Shown here in pieces: positions 18,558-28,231 of a DNA stretch of 64,000 bases. The stretch is from Rhodobacteraceae bacterium Alg238-R152 (GTDB lineage: Bacteria; Pseudomonadota; Alphaproteobacteria; Rhodobacterales; Rhodobacteraceae). Position numbers and translations under genes: made by a program. The notes beneath the pieces are model-generated. The model ran no database searches. It worked only from the letters and a program-made list of their open reading frames with translations, and had not been told where the DNA came from. Where the stretch lies: NCBI GenBank assembly GCA_900537125.1, contig UNRJ01000008.1, forward strand, positions 186,001-250,000, given 5' to 3'. Positions within the stretch are counted from its first letter, which is position 1; every line of letters begins with the position of its first letter.

Positions 18558-19538
18558 ATGGAGATTCGCGAGCGCTTGAAAGAATTCACCGTGCAGGATG
18601 ACCGGATTGGCGCGGTCAGTCTTTTTGGCACATTTATGGTCTATTTTGCCTCGCTTTATGTGGCGATCGCCAATCAGGGCATTTGGTTTGTTCTGATCCC
18701 GATGATGATGCTCAACGGCCTGTCTGCCGTGCGGCTTTATGTGTTGCAGCATGACACCGGACATGCCTCGTTGTTCAAACGCCGCAAACACAACGACTGG
18801 GCTGGGGAGGCGTTGTCCGTAGTGACCTTCGCGCCTTATGCCGCCATGCGCCACAATCACAACATGCACCACAGCCATCTTGGCAACCTGGAGCATCGCG
18901 AAACCGGCGAAATCCACACCATGACGGTTCGGGAGTGGAATGTGGCTGGGTTTTGGCAACGCCTGCAATACCGGCTTTACCGCAACCCGTTTGTGCTGAT
19001 CCCGCTGGGCAGCCTGTTCACTTATTTCATCCGCTATCGTTGGCCCAAGAGCGCGCTTAGCATGTGGAGATCGGTGCTGCTGCACAATCTGGCGATCTTT
19101 GCCTATATGGGCGTGCTCTATGCGCTGGCGGGGTGGACTGGCGTGATGATCTGGTTCCTGGCGTCTTTGTTTGGCGGCATGGTTGGTGTGTTCATGGTCT
19201 ATCTGCAGCACAATTTTGAAGACACCTATTGGGACCGACGTCCTGATCTGGACCCGCGCTTGGCAGCCCTGCAAGGCTCGTCAGCTTTGGACCTCGGCTG
19301 GTGGATGGACTTGGCATCGGCCAATATCGCCTACCACGACATCCACCATTTCAACGCCCGCATTCCGCATTACAACCTGCGTAAATGCCATCAGATGATC
19401 CGCGACGAATACGATCTGCCCACAATTGAATGGCCGGAGGCGATCCGCTCGTTTTCACTGAAGCTGTGGGATGAGGAGCAGGAGCGTTTGGTGCCGTTTC
19501 CGAAAAACCAACCGCAAGGCGCGGTGCCGGCGGAGTAG
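18558..19538 (+). CDS. Membrane fatty acid desaturase
   Basis: A 326-residue di-iron membrane desaturase. The three histidine boxes are present: HDTGH (65-69), HNHNMHH (about 99-105) and HDIHH near residue 265, with four or more hydrophobic helices between them. Such enzymes introduce double bonds into fatty acyl chains or related lipids; the substrate cannot be told. The ATG at 18558 has AAGAAGAGAGG upstream. The 192 bases before it contain no gene and probably its promoter, with a possible GTCGCC/GGCGAC hairpin after der. A bidirectional terminator separates it from the convergent serS. Confidence 0.9.
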   Translation: MEIRERLKEFTVQDDRIGAVSLFGTFMVYFASLYVAIANQGIWFVLIPMMMLNGLSAVRLYVLQHDTGHASLFKRRKHNDWAGEALSVVTFAPYAAMRHNHNMHHSHLGNLEHRETGEIHTMTVREWNVAGFWQRLQYRLYRNPFVLIPLGSLFTYFIRYRWPKSALSMWRSVLLHNLAIFAYMGVLYALAGWTGVMIWFLASLFGGMVGVFMVYLQHNFEDTYWDRRPDLDPRLAALQGSSALDLGWWMDLASANIAYHDIHHFNARIPHYNLRKCHQMIRDEYDLPTIEWPEAIRSFSLKLWDEEQERLVPFPKNQPQGAVPAE

Positions 19539-19539
19539 G

Positions 19540-19557
19540 CCGGGGGCCAGCCCCCGG
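19540..19557. repeat. GC-rich perfect hairpin after the desaturase gene
   Basis: CCGGGGGC (19540-19547) is followed by CA and its exact reverse complement (19550-19557), then by ACCCCCGGGATATTTT. From general memory this type of C/G-run hairpin ending in GATATTT recurs between genes in Rhodobacterales, so it may be a dispersed intergenic repeat that also works as a terminator; only one copy is seen here. Confidence 0.5.
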
Positions 19558-19589
19558 ACCCCCGGGATATTTTGAGACTATGAATGAGA

Positions 19590-19617
19590 AAAGCGCGGTC
19601 CCAGAGGGCCGCGCTTT
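19590..19617. terminator. Bidirectional intrinsic terminator between desaturase and serS
   Basis: A 12-base-pair stem (AAAGCGCGG at 19590-19598 pairs with 19609-19617, extended inwards by three pairs) with a CAGA loop. A-rich on the left and T-containing on the right, so it can stop transcription of the plus-strand desaturase and of the minus-strand serS. Confidence 0.8.
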
Positions 19618-19641
19618 CTAATTTGTTACGGTGCAAGTCGT

Positions 19642-20934
19642 TTAGGCCAACTTACCGTCGGCGGTCAGCGTGGACTTGCCACCCAGGTATGGCACCAGCA
19701 CCTCTGGCAGCACCACGGAACCATCTGCTTGCTGCCCGTTTTCCAGAACTGCAATCAGGCAACGGCCCACAGCCAGACCAGAGCCATTGAGCGTGTGCAC
19801 ATACTCCGGTTTGCCACCATCAGTTGGGCGGAAGCGCGCGTTCATGCGTCGGGCCTGAAAATCGCCGGTGGTGGAAACAGAGCTGATCTCGCGATAGGTG
19901 TCCTGACCCGGAATCCACGCCTCAATGTCAAAGGTGCGGCGCGCGCCAAAACCCATGTCACCGGTGCAGAGCACCACAGTGCGATACGGGATGCCCAGCT
20001 TCTCCAGAATGCCCTCGGCGCAGCCCAACATGCGTTTCTGCTCGTTGTCAGACTCGTCCGGGTGGGTGACCGAGACCATCTCCACCTTTTCAAACTGGTG
20101 CTGACGCAGCATGCCGGAGGTGTCTTTGCCAGCGCTGCCGGCTTCGCTGCGGAAACACAGCGAATGCGCTGTCATGCGGATCGGAAGGGTGCTTTCGTCG
20201 AGAATGTCGGTGGCCACCGAGTAGGTGAGCGGGATTTCAGAGGTCGAAATTAGCCACCAGCCATTGGTGGTCTGATAGCTGTCCTCGGCAAATTTTGGCA
20301 ACTTATCAGTGCCATACATCGCCTCATCCCGCACCAGAACCGGGGTGTTGACCTCGGTCAGCCCGTTTTCATCCACATGGGTGTCGATCATGAACTGCGC
20401 CAAGGCACGGTGAATGCGGGCCACAGCGCCTTTGAGCATCACAAACCGCGCGCCGGAGATTTTGGCAGCGGTTTCAAAATCCATGCTCGCGGCCACGCCA
20501 CCAATTTCGAAGTGCTCAACCGGTGCAAAATCAAAGGTTTTGGGCGTGCCCCATTGCTTGATTTCGACGTTGCCGTCCTCGTCTGCACCGTTTGGCACAT
20601 CGTCAGCCGGCAAGTTGGCAATGCGCGCCAGTGCGTCGGTCAGCTTGGCGTCAATCTCCTTGGCCTCGTTCTGCATCGCGGCCACTTCGGACTTTTTCTC
20701 GCCCACCAGTGCGCGCAGCCGTTCAAATTCTGCCTCGTCGCCTTTGGCTTTGGCGGCGCCGACCTCTTTGGCAGCAGCTTTTTGGGCTGCCTGCGCCGCC
20801 TCCGCCGCGCCAATTTTGGCACGCCGCTCTTCATCCAAAGCCAACAGGGAGGATGACATGGCCTCATCCCCACGGCGGGTCAGGGCGGCGTCAAAAGCGG
20901 CCGGGTTTTCGCGGATCGCTTTAATGTCATGCAT
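19642..20934 (-). CDS. serS: Serine--tRNA ligase
   Basis: A class II aminoacyl-tRNA synthetase of 430 residues that charges tRNA-Ser (and tRNA-Sec where present). The N-terminal long coiled coil for tRNA binding is clear (Ala/Glu/Lys-rich, about residues 30-100). Motif 2 ([25 protein letters not shown]) and motif 3 (NGSGLAVGR) are intact, and the start is at the family-typical [11 protein letters not shown]. It is monocistronic as far as can be seen: the gene upstream (pentapeptide protein) is on the same strand but runs towards it with 75 bases between. Confidence 0.97.
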   Translation of the reverse strand: MHDIKAIRENPAAFDAALTRRGDEAMSSSLLALDEERRAKIGAAEAAQAAQKAAAKEVGAAKAKGDEAEFERLRALVGEKKSEVAAMQNEAKEIDAKLTDALARIANLPADDVPNGADEDGNVEIKQWGTPKTFDFAPVEHFEIGGVAASMDFETAAKISGARFVMLKGAVARIHRALAQFMIDTHVDENGLTEVNTPVLVRDEAMYGTDKLPKFAEDSYQTTNGWWLISTSEIPLTYSVATDILDESTLPIRMTAHSLCFRSEAGSAGKDTSGMLRQHQFEKVEMVSVTHPDESDNEQKRMLGCAEGILEKLGIPYRTVVLCTGDMGFGARRTFDIEAWIPGQDTYREISSVSTTGDFQARRMNARFRPTDGGKPEYVHTLNGSGLAVGRCLIAVLENGQQADGSVVLPEVLVPYLGGKSTLTADGKLA

Positions 20935-21009
20935 CGGTCATGTCCTTTGGATGGTGTGAATCTGTGGGGCCTTATATGCCGAAGTGATGAACAAAGGGGA
21001 AGGGTGGTG

Positions 21010-22440
21010 TTAGTCAAAAGACTGCTCTGGGATGTCGACACCTTTGCTGGCTGCAAACGCGCGCCATTGGGCGGTATAGTCTTTCTGGCTCAGGTTATCG
21101 CGAGGCCAAGTTTCCGGGCGCGTGATATCTTTGGGCAGTTTGGTTGTGTCGTCGCCAAACAGGTCGTCGACGTGATTGGCAATCTCTGGGATGGCTGAAA
21201 AATCAACATACCTAGCAGACGCACCTGAGAGGACGGAATGTGTGAGATTTGTTGACGCGTCGAGTGATATGTTCCAAAGGTTAGCCCCCTGCAGTTCCGC
21301 GATCGTGAGGTTGGCGCCCTGCAATTCCGCGGACGTGAGGTCAATTCCCTGAAGGTTCGTGCCTACGAGGAGGGTCCCCTGTAGTTTTGCTCTTATAAGG
21401 CTAGCCCCCTGCAATTCCGCGTCTGCGAGGAAAGCTCCTTGCAGATTTGCGTCCCAGAGGTTAGCCCCCGACATTTCCGAGCTCCCGAGGTGTGCCTGCT
21501 GTAGTTCCGCGTACGAAAGGATAGCCCCCTGCAGTTTCGCGCCCGTGAGTTTAGCCCTTTGCAGTTTTGCACCGCTCAATAACGCTTCTCTATAAGAAAG
21601 GCCTGAGAGGTCCATGGCTTGCAAATTGGTGTTGCGCAGATCAATTGCCAGAGTGGCCGCTTTGACGCCCTCGATCTTCGCCAACCGCCCCAGAACCTGC
21701 GCTGCGTTTTGCATGTCCGAGCGGGGAATCGACAATTGTCGGGCCCACTCTTGCAGCTGTTTCACCTCTTCGGTGTCCGGCGCTGGCTGTGCCGGGATTT
21801 CATCAGACAGCTCGCGTACATACACGCTAAGCAGGCGCGACACGCGCGCCGCCTCCTGCGGCTCTTCACGCACCAGCCCCTCAAGCCGGTCAATCGCGGC
21901 GTTGCGGCGCACAATGTCATCTTCCCAAAGGGTTTCCCATTTGCGCACACCAACTTTTTTAGACACCTGCCGTTGTGCATGTAGATCAGCGGCGGCTTCG
22001 GTGATCTTTTGATTGAACAAGGAGGCCGTAGCGGTGGCGGTCTGTTCGTGTGTTAGTCTCAACCGGATAACGGTAAAGGGCAGGGCCACTGTCGCGCCCA
22101 ACGTGGCCGTCAAAGCCGCGAGTTGGATCAGTGGGAAGCGTGCCCCTTTGTCTTCGACCGTTTCCACGCCAACGATTACCAGCTGCGCAATTTTACCTAT
22201 GGTGGCGACAAGTCCCCCAAACAGGCACATCGCCAGTACGATCCACAAAATCACAAGCAGCGCAAACAAGGGGTCCGAAAGTTGCTTCGCCCCAAGCACC
22301 TCTTTGAGGTTCACCTCATCGTCGCGGCCTTCCTGTCGCGGCAAGGCGGCGTAGATCACAAAGCTAAACGCGATGATCCCGACCAGAGTTGCCAGAAGCC
22401 AGAAGACCTCGCGGGTCACGGGAAGGGTGATTTCGTACAT
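21010..22440 (-). CDS. Membrane-anchored pentapeptide-repeat protein
   Basis: A 476-residue protein. Three hydrophobic segments (about residues 11-33, 56-85 and 103-125) are followed by a helical region and then, from about residue 270 to 410, a right-handed beta-helix of A(D/N)LXX pentapeptides. The repeats have a strict ten-residue alternation in which every second unit reads LQGA or similar; at DNA level this appears as 30-base repeats around CCCCTGCAGTTCCGC. Function of this architecture is unknown; it may serve as a cytoplasmic scaffold tied to the membrane. Divergent from yajC with 179 bases between. Confidence 0.88.
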   Translation of the reverse strand: MYEITLPVTREVFWLLATLVGIIAFSFVIYAALPRQEGRDDEVNLKEVLGAKQLSDPLFALLVILWIVLAMCLFGGLVATIGKIAQLVIVGVETVEDKGARFPLIQLAALTATLGATVALPFTVIRLRLTHEQTATATASLFNQKITEAAADLHAQRQVSKKVGVRKWETLWEDDIVRRNAAIDRLEGLVREEPQEAARVSRLLSVYVRELSDEIPAQPAPDTEEVKQLQEWARQLSIPRSDMQNAAQVLGRLAKIEGVKAATLAIDLRNTNLQAMDLSGLSYREALLSGAKLQRAKLTGAKLQGAILSYAELQQAHLGSSEMSGANLWDANLQGAFLADAELQGASLIRAKLQGTLLVGTNLQGIDLTSAELQGANLTIAELQGANLWNISLDASTNLTHSVLSGASARYVDFSAIPEIANHVDDLFGDDTTKLPKDITRPETWPRDNLSQKDYTAQWRAFAASKGVDIPEQSFD

Positions 22441-22619
22441 AATGTCCTCGGCTGACGTGCTTATCGCACCCTAAAGTTGCGCCGCACGCACGTCCACCCG
22501 CCCAACGACATTCTCGGCCTCGCATTTCCCGTCATCTCGCCTTGCAAGTGCCGCCCAAGCCCCATAGGTTCCCTGCGACTTTTACGGGGCAATCCCGCAC
22601 TTACAGAGGACCTGACACC

Positions 22620-22904
22620 ATGGACCAAATCGGCCAGTTTCTGCCGCTCATTCTGATCTTTGCGATCATGTATTTCCTGCTGATCCGTCCGCAGCAGAAA
22701 AAAGTAAAAGAACACCAAGCCATGGTGGCGGCTGTGCGTCGCGGTGACCAGGTTGTGACCCAGGGTGGTCTGATCGGTAAGGTGAGCAAGGTCAAAGACG
22801 ACAATGAAGTTGAAGTTGAACTGGCCGAAGGTGTGAAAGTGCGCGTGGTGAAATCCACCATCGCTCAGGTCACCTCCAAAACCGAGCCGGCCAAAGCCGA
22901 CTAA
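22620..22904 (+). CDS. yajC: Preprotein translocase subunit YajC
   Basis: A 94-residue single-span membrane protein that associates with SecDF-YidC. It has the N-terminal helix (FLPLILIFAIMYFLLI) directly followed by the family signature RPQQKKVKEH and a soluble domain with GDQVVTQGGLIGKV. I chose the ATG at 22620; the longer frame from 22542 would add 26 residues ahead of the membrane helix that are foreign to the family. GAGGACCTGACACC upstream offers a ribosome binding site. First gene of yajC-secD-secF. Confidence 0.96.
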   Translation: MDQIGQFLPLILIFAIMYFLLIRPQQKKVKEHQAMVAAVRRGDQVVTQGGLIGKVSKVKDDNEVEVELAEGVKVRVVKSTIAQVTSKTEPAKAD

Positions 22905-22935
22905 ACCCAACAACAAGACCAATAGGGCATCAAAC

Positions 22936-24597
22936 ATGCTGCAAATTGACCTTTGGAAACGGGTCCTGATCTGGCTCACCTGCGTGGTGGGCCTGCTTCT
23001 GGCCATGCCAAACGCGTTTTATCCGAGGGTTGAGGCCCATAATGATGCTGTTGCTGACCAAGCGGTTGGCATTGTGAATGAGAACACCGAGGCGCTGATT
23101 GCCGGTTGGCCATCCTTCCTGCCGTCGCGCCTGGTGAACCTTGGTCTTGATCTGCGCGGTGGTGCGCATCTTCTGGCCGAAGTGAAGGTCGAAGATGTCT
23201 ATGCCGCGCGCATGACATCCATGTGGCCGGAAGTGCGGGATCTGCTGCGTGGGGAGCGGGCCACCGTTGGCACCATCCGCCAACAGCCAGGGCCAGACAC
23301 TGAGCTGCGCTTCAAAATCTCCAAGCCGGAAGCCATTCAAGAGGCCGCAAGCCTTGTGCGTGGGTTGTCACGTCCAGTGACCTCGATCACCGGGGCCGGG
23401 GCCAGCGACATTGTGGTGCGCACCGATGGCGACACTATCATTGTGGAATTGTCTGATGCGGAGAAACTGGCTTCCGATCAACGGACCGTTCAACAAGCGC
23501 TGGAAATCATCCGCCGCCGGATCGACGAAGTCGGCACACGCGAGCCGACCATTCAGCGCCAAGGGGCAGATCGCATTCTTATTCAGGTGCCGGGCATTGG
23601 CTCCGCGTCTGAGCTGAAAGAGATCATTGGCACCACGGCTCAGCTGACCTTCAATCCGGTTGTTGGCCGTGCCTCTGATCCTGACGCCTCCGCAGGTGTT
23701 GGTAACAAAGTGCTGCCCTCGCTTGACGAAGAAGGTGTATATTACATCGTTGAAGCGGCCCCTGTGGTGACTGGCGAAGAGCTGGTCGATGCGCAGCCAA
23801 GCTTTGACCAGAACAACCGCCCTGCGGTGTCTTTCCGGTTCAACCCAACTGGTGCCCGTAAGTTTGGCGACTACACCGCCGAAAACATCGGCAGCCCGTT
23901 TGCCATTGTGCTCGATGATGAAGTCATCTCTGCGCCGGTCATTCAGGCCCATATCGCGGGTGGCTCTGGTATCATCACCGGTCGTTTCTCCGTTGAGGAA
24001 AGCACCAACCTGGCGGTGCTGCTGCGGGCAGGGGCTCTGCCTGCGGAGCTGACCTTCCTCGAAGAACGCACTATCGGGCCGGAGTTGGGCCAAGACAGCA
24101 TTGAAGCTGGCCGCATTGCCTGTATCGTGGCTTTTGTGGGCGTGCTGGTGTTTATGTTCCTGAGCTACGGCACCTTTGGTGTCTTTGCTAACATTGCCCT
24201 GATCATCAACGTGGGTCTGATCTTTGGCCTGCTGAGCCTGATTGGTGCCACGCTGACCCTGCCGGGCATTGCCGGGATCGTTCTGACCATTGGTATGGCG
24301 GTGGACGCCAACGTGCTGGTGTTTGAACGCATCCGCGAAGAGCTGAAGTCCGCCAAAGGTCCTGCTCGTGCCATTGAGCTTGGCTACGAGAAAGCGCTCT
24401 CTGCAATCTTGGACGCCAACATCACCACCTTCATCACCGCTGTGATCCTGTTCGCGGTGGGTTCTGGCCCGGTGCGCGGCTTTGCCATCACACTCGGCCT
24501 TGGCATTCTCACCTCGGTGTTCACCGCGATCTTTGTGACGCGTGTGTTGATCGTGATGTGGTTTGAACGCCGCCGTCCCAAGACAATCGAGGTATAA
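22936..24597 (+). CDS. secD: Protein translocase subunit SecD
   Basis: A 553-residue RND-superfamily membrane protein that uses the proton gradient to help pull preproteins through SecYEG. The N-terminal helix is followed by LGLDLRGGAHLL, the first periplasmic domain, the P1-head region, and the five-helix C-terminal bundle starting around EERTIGPELGQDSI with TIGMAVDANVLVFERIREE. Length and order are normal. It starts 31 bases after yajC and ends 3 bases before secF. Confidence 0.97.
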   Translation: MLQIDLWKRVLIWLTCVVGLLLAMPNAFYPRVEAHNDAVADQAVGIVNENTEALIAGWPSFLPSRLVNLGLDLRGGAHLLAEVKVEDVYAARMTSMWPEVRDLLRGERATVGTIRQQPGPDTELRFKISKPEAIQEAASLVRGLSRPVTSITGAGASDIVVRTDGDTIIVELSDAEKLASDQRTVQQALEIIRRRIDEVGTREPTIQRQGADRILIQVPGIGSASELKEIIGTTAQLTFNPVVGRASDPDASAGVGNKVLPSLDEEGVYYIVEAAPVVTGEELVDAQPSFDQNNRPAVSFRFNPTGARKFGDYTAENIGSPFAIVLDDEVISAPVIQAHIAGGSGIITGRFSVEESTNLAVLLRAGALPAELTFLEERTIGPELGQDSIEAGRIACIVAFVGVLVFMFLSYGTFGVFANIALIINVGLIFGLLSLIGATLTLPGIAGIVLTIGMAVDANVLVFERIREELKSAKGPARAIELGYEKALSAILDANITTFITAVILFAVGSGPVRGFAITLGLGILTSVFTAIFVTRVLIVMWFERRRPKTIEV

Positions 24598-24600
24598 GCC

Positions 24601-25569
24601 ATGCGTTTGAGACTTGTTCCACAAGAGACCAAATGGGATTTCTTTGCTCGGCCAACACTCTGGCTGGGTATTTCTGGCGCACTGATGGTGGCGGCTCTGG
24701 TGAGCTTCTTCATCCAGGGCCTGAACTTCGGCATCGACTTCCGCGGCGGGACCACCATCCGTACCGAAAGCGCCCAAGAAGTGGTGATCGCAGATTACCG
24801 CCAAGCGATGGAGCCGCTGGAGCTGGGGGACATTTCAATCACTGAGGTGTTTGATGTGACTTTTGAGGAAGATCAACACGTCACCATGATCCGCATTCAA
24901 GCCCAAGAGGGTGAGGAAGCGGTGACTGCTGACATGATCAAAAAAGTGGAAGCACAGCTGCAAACCGTGGCGCCAGACATCACCTTTGTGTCTGTTGAGT
25001 CGGTTGGTCCCAAAGTGTCGGGAGAGTTGATCACCACAGCGGTGATTGCGGTTCTGCTGGCGATTGGCGCGGTGCTTGTCTACATCTGGCTGCGCTTTGA
25101 GTGGCAGTTTGCGGTGGGGGCTGTCATGGCGCTTGTGCACGATGTGGTGCTGACCATTGGCGTGTTCTCCGAACTGCAGATCAAATTTGACCTCGCCATC
25201 ATCGCGGCGCTGCTGACCATCGTGGGCTACTCGCTCAACGATACGGTTGTGGTGTTTGACCGCGTACGGGAAAACCTGCGCAAGTACAAAAAATTGGAGC
25301 TGAAAGAGGTTCTGAACCTCTCGATCAACGAGACTCTGAGCCGGACTGTGATGACGTCTGCCACTACTTTGCTGGCGCTGATTTCGCTGTTTGTGCTGGG
25401 TGGTGACGTGATCCGCGGCTTTGTCTTTGCCATGATCTGGGGCGTGATTGTCGGGACCTATTCCTCGGTCTTCATCGCCTCTGCAGCGCTGTTGAAATTT
25501 GGCGTGAAACGCGATTGGTCGAAACAGGCCAACACCGCCGGCAATAAGTTTGCCGATATCGACGCCTGA
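24601..25569 (+). CDS. secF: Protein translocase subunit SecF
   Basis: A 322-residue partner of SecD. It shows the N-terminal helix, the signature GIDFRGGTTI, the periplasmic loop, and the SecF membrane bundle with VGPKVSGEL, YSLNDTVVVFDRVRENLR and SINETLSRTVMTSATT. It starts 3 bases after the secD stop. Its last 20 bases are shared with the start of the TauE/SafE gene in another frame, so read-through of the whole cluster is likely. Confidence 0.97.
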   Translation: MRLRLVPQETKWDFFARPTLWLGISGALMVAALVSFFIQGLNFGIDFRGGTTIRTESAQEVVIADYRQAMEPLELGDISITEVFDVTFEEDQHVTMIRIQAQEGEEAVTADMIKKVEAQLQTVAPDITFVSVESVGPKVSGELITTAVIAVLLAIGAVLVYIWLRFEWQFAVGAVMALVHDVVLTIGVFSELQIKFDLAIIAALLTIVGYSLNDTVVVFDRVRENLRKYKKLELKEVLNLSINETLSRTVMTSATTLLALISLFVLGGDVIRGFVFAMIWGVIVGTYSSVFIASAALLKFGVKRDWSKQANTAGNKFADIDA

Positions 25570-26323
25570 TCTCCTGACCCAGGCACTGGCCATAGATGGC
25601 CTTGCCTGGGTTGCTCTTGCCGCCTTTGTGGCCGGCATTGTGCGCGGATTTTCCGGTTTTGGCACCGCGCTGATCTATCTCCCCATCGCCGCCCAAGTCA
25701 TGCCGCCCCTCTGGGCGATGGTCTCCTTGGCTGGCTTGGATATCATCGCCCCTTCCGTGCACATTCCCGCAGCAATACGTAACGGCCACAAACGTGACCT
25801 TCTGCGGCTGATGATCGGAGTGGTTTTGATGTTGCCTATGGGTCTCTGGCTGTTGACGCGCACAGACCCCAGCGTCTTTCGCTATCTTGTGTCAGTCTTG
25901 TCCATTGGCATGTTGATCATCCTGCTGACAGGGTTTCGCTATCGTGGCACTGTCACCCGCCCATTGGTCTATGGCATTGGCGGGGCAGGCGGCTTGCTTG
26001 GCGGTGCCGCAGGCCTTCCGGGGCCGCCGGTGATCCTGTTCTACATGGCCAGTCCCCATGGGCCATCGGTGATCCGTGCCAACACCTCCGCCTATCTGTT
26101 TTTCTATGACATTCTGCTGGTGGTTGTTCTGTTGATCCTCGGCCAATTTGATCCCACGCCTTTTGTGCTGGGTTTGCTGCTCTCGATCCCGGCCATGGCG
26201 GGCAATCTTTTGGGCGGCTGGCTCTTCCATCCGCGTTATGAGCGGCTATACCGAGGTGTGGCCTATCTGATCATCGCCAGCGCGGCGGTGTCTGGATTGC
26301 CTTTCCTAAGCGGCGGAGGATGA
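25550..26323 (+). CDS. TauE/SafE family membrane permease
   Basis: A 257-residue multi-helix protein (about eight hydrophobic segments) of the sulfite exporter TauE/SafE family; the N-terminal repeat GIVRGFSGFGTAL and the second-half GLLGGAAGLPGPPVI are the two inverted glycine-rich motifs of this family. It probably moves small organic or inorganic anions, but the substrate is not shown by the sequence. No ATG is available at the N-terminus: the best start is a TTG at 25550 that overlaps secF by 20 bases, so the exact start is uncertain. Co-transcription with secDF is likely. Confidence 0.85.
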   Translation: MPISTPDLLTQALAIDGLAWVALAAFVAGIVRGFSGFGTALIYLPIAAQVMPPLWAMVSLAGLDIIAPSVHIPAAIRNGHKRDLLRLMIGVVLMLPMGLWLLTRTDPSVFRYLVSVLSIGMLIILLTGFRYRGTVTRPLVYGIGGAGGLLGGAAGLPGPPVILFYMASPHGPSVIRANTSAYLFFYDILLVVVLLILGQFDPTPFVLGLLLSIPAMAGNLLGGWLFHPRYERLYRGVAYLIIASAAVSGLPFLSGGG

Positions 26324-26327
26324 CCCC

Positions 26328-26693
26328 ATGCAGATGACCGAAGTGACCTATGCCGACGCGATTCCAATAGACAGCTACGGACCGGGCTTTTTCCGCATTG
26401 GCGGGCAAGTGATCGAAGGTGGCGCGATCATCCATGCCAAAGGCGCGCGCAGCTGGGCTGGCTATGATGACCTCGAATCCGTGTTGGCTTTGAAAGATGA
26501 TATCGACTTCGTTTTGATGGGCACCGGCACCAACATGGGTCCGGTTTTAGCTGCGTTCCGTCAGGCGTTGGAAGAGGCTGGAATAGGGGTAGAGCCAATG
26601 GCGTCACCAACCGCCTGCCGCACATACAACGTCTTGGTCAGCGAAGGGCGCCGCGTGGCGGCTGTGATGTTGCCGGTTGTCGACAAAGGCTAA
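26328..26693 (+). CDS. Mth938-like domain protein (DUF498)
   Basis: A 121-residue protein of the Mth938/NDUFAF3-like family: IDSYGPGFFRIGGQVIEGGAII at the N-terminus, then DDIDFVLMGTGTNM and a C-terminal strand-rich part ending in the MPTACRTYN-like segment ASPTACRTYNVL. The eukaryotic relative is a complex I assembly factor; bacterial function is unknown. It follows the TauE/SafE gene by 4 bases with GGCGGAGGA as ribosome binding site, and its position after secF is a familiar alphaproteobacterial arrangement. Confidence 0.9.
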   Translation: MQMTEVTYADAIPIDSYGPGFFRIGGQVIEGGAIIHAKGARSWAGYDDLESVLALKDDIDFVLMGTGTNMGPVLAAFRQALEEAGIGVEPMASPTACRTYNVLVSEGRRVAAVMLPVVDKG

Positions 26694-26867
26694 AGCAAAA
26701 ATCGTTGCGCAACGCGCGTTTGAGATACATCTTTTGATTTAGGTTAAGGTGCGTATCCCCACCTCCGCGATACAGCCATGATACAGACGTAATACCGACG
26801 TCGAAATTCAGCTGCGCCAAAAGGTTAATCCTTTTGCCAGCCAAGGGGATGGGGTAAGCCTCACAAC

Positions 26868-27488
26868 ATGATTTTACGTGTCAAAGATGTCAGCGTAGCC
26901 CGTGGTGGCGTAGCGGTACTGGAGGGGCTCAGCTTTGAGATCACTCCCGGTCAGGCGCTGATCGTAAAAGGCCCAAACGGCGTTGGCAAAACCACGCTTT
27001 TGCGCACTGTGGCAGGTCTTCAGCCCCCGTTCAAAGGTGCAGTTGAGGCCCCAGAAGAGGCCGTGGCCTATGCCGCGCACAGCGACGGTCTAAAAACCAT
27101 GCTGAGCGTCGAGGAGAACCTGCGCTTCTGGGCAGATGTATTTGGCCAATCTGACATCGAAAAAGCTGTGCAAGCTTTTGATCTTGTTGACTTACGAAAC
27201 CGTCTTGCCGGCAGCTTATCAGCCGGTCAAAAACGCCGTCTTGGCCTTGCGCGGCTGCTGGTAACGGGCCGCCCAATCTGGGTTTTGGATGAGCCAACCG
27301 TGTCTTTGGATGTGGCGTCAGTTGCGCTGTTTGCTGACGCCGTGCGGGCCCATTTGGCGGAAGGCGGCAGCGCCTTGTTGGCCACGCACATTGACCTTGG
27401 TTTGGATGTGACTGTGCTGGATGTGGGGCCTTTCCGCGCCAAACAGGGTGACGCGCCAGTCAGCGGCTATGATGAGGCCTTCTTATGA
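26868..27488 (+). CDS. ccmA: Heme exporter ATPase CcmA
   Basis: A 206-residue ABC ATPase of the cytochrome c maturation system, which with CcmB, CcmC and CcmD controls release of holo-CcmE. Walker A is GPNGVGKTT, the signature LSAGQKRR, and Walker [13 protein letters not shown]. The 174 bases upstream carry no gene and likely the operon promoter. The stop overlaps ccmB by ATGA. Confidence 0.95.
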   Translation: MILRVKDVSVARGGVAVLEGLSFEITPGQALIVKGPNGVGKTTLLRTVAGLQPPFKGAVEAPEEAVAYAAHSDGLKTMLSVEENLRFWADVFGQSDIEKAVQAFDLVDLRNRLAGSLSAGQKRRLGLARLLVTGRPIWVLDEPTVSLDVASVALFADAVRAHLAEGGSALLATHIDLGLDVTVLDVGPFRAKQGDAPVSGYDEAFL

Positions 27489-28141
27489 AAGCACTGCTCT
27501 TTCGCGACTTGAAGCTGGCCTTTCGAGCTGGCGGCGGCTTTGGCCTCGGCATCGCGTTTTTCCTTATTGTTGTGATACTTGTGCCGTTCTCGGTCGGGCC
27601 GGAAAGTGGCCTTCTGACCAAGATTGCGCCCGGTGTTTTGTGGCTTGGTGCCTTGCTGGCTTGCCTGTTGTCGTTGGACCGTATTTTGGCGCTGGACTGG
27701 GAAGATGGCACGTTGGATTTGGTCGCCACATCGCCCTTGCCATTGGAAGGCGTGGTGTCGGTGAAAGCACTGGCCCATTGGATCACCACGGGCGTACCGC
27801 TTGTGGTCGCAGCCCCGGTGTTTGGTGTGCTGCTAAATCTTCCACCGCAAGGCTTTGTCTGGCTGGTGGCTTCCCTGGCGCTTGGCACTCCAGCATTGAG
27901 CGTCATCGGCACTTTCGGCGCCGCTTTGACCGTAGGAATAAAACGTGGCGGCTTGCTGCTTTCTCTTTTGATCCTGCCACTTTACGTCCCAACACTGATC
28001 TTTGGCGCAGAGCTAGCCCGTCGCGGTGCGGTTGGTCAGGAAGTGACCACGCCGCTGCTGATGTTGGCTGGGATCACCTTTGGCGTGATTGCGCTTTTGC
28101 CTTTTGCCAGTGCTTTGGTGCTGCGAATGAATCTGCGCTAG
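27485..28141 (+). CDS. ccmB: Heme exporter membrane subunit CcmB
   Basis: A 218-residue six-helix inner-membrane protein, ABC partner of CcmA. The start [14 protein letters not shown], the segment [19 protein letters not shown] and the hydrophobic C-terminal helices ([17 protein letters not shown]) are typical of CcmB. It overlaps ccmA by 4 bases (ATGA), which argues for coupled translation. A 90-base gap precedes ccmC. Confidence 0.95.
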   Translation: MKALLFRDLKLAFRAGGGFGLGIAFFLIVVILVPFSVGPESGLLTKIAPGVLWLGALLACLLSLDRILALDWEDGTLDLVATSPLPLEGVVSVKALAHWITTGVPLVVAAPVFGVLLNLPPQGFVWLVASLALGTPALSVIGTFGAALTVGIKRGGLLLSLLILPLYVPTLIFGAELARRGAVGQEVTTPLLMLAGITFGVIALLPFASALVLRMNLR

Positions 28142-28231
28142 CCTGCGCCGGACTTAATCCATATCAAGGCACCTGTGCTGCTCTCATGGAAGTGAGGTGC
28201 ACAACTAACGACGACAAGATAGGACACCCTC

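Noticed and set aside
23368-24804. A 478-codon minus-strand open frame opposite secD/secF
   Set aside because: Antisense shadow of two certain genes; the product is low-complexity His/Gln/Asp.
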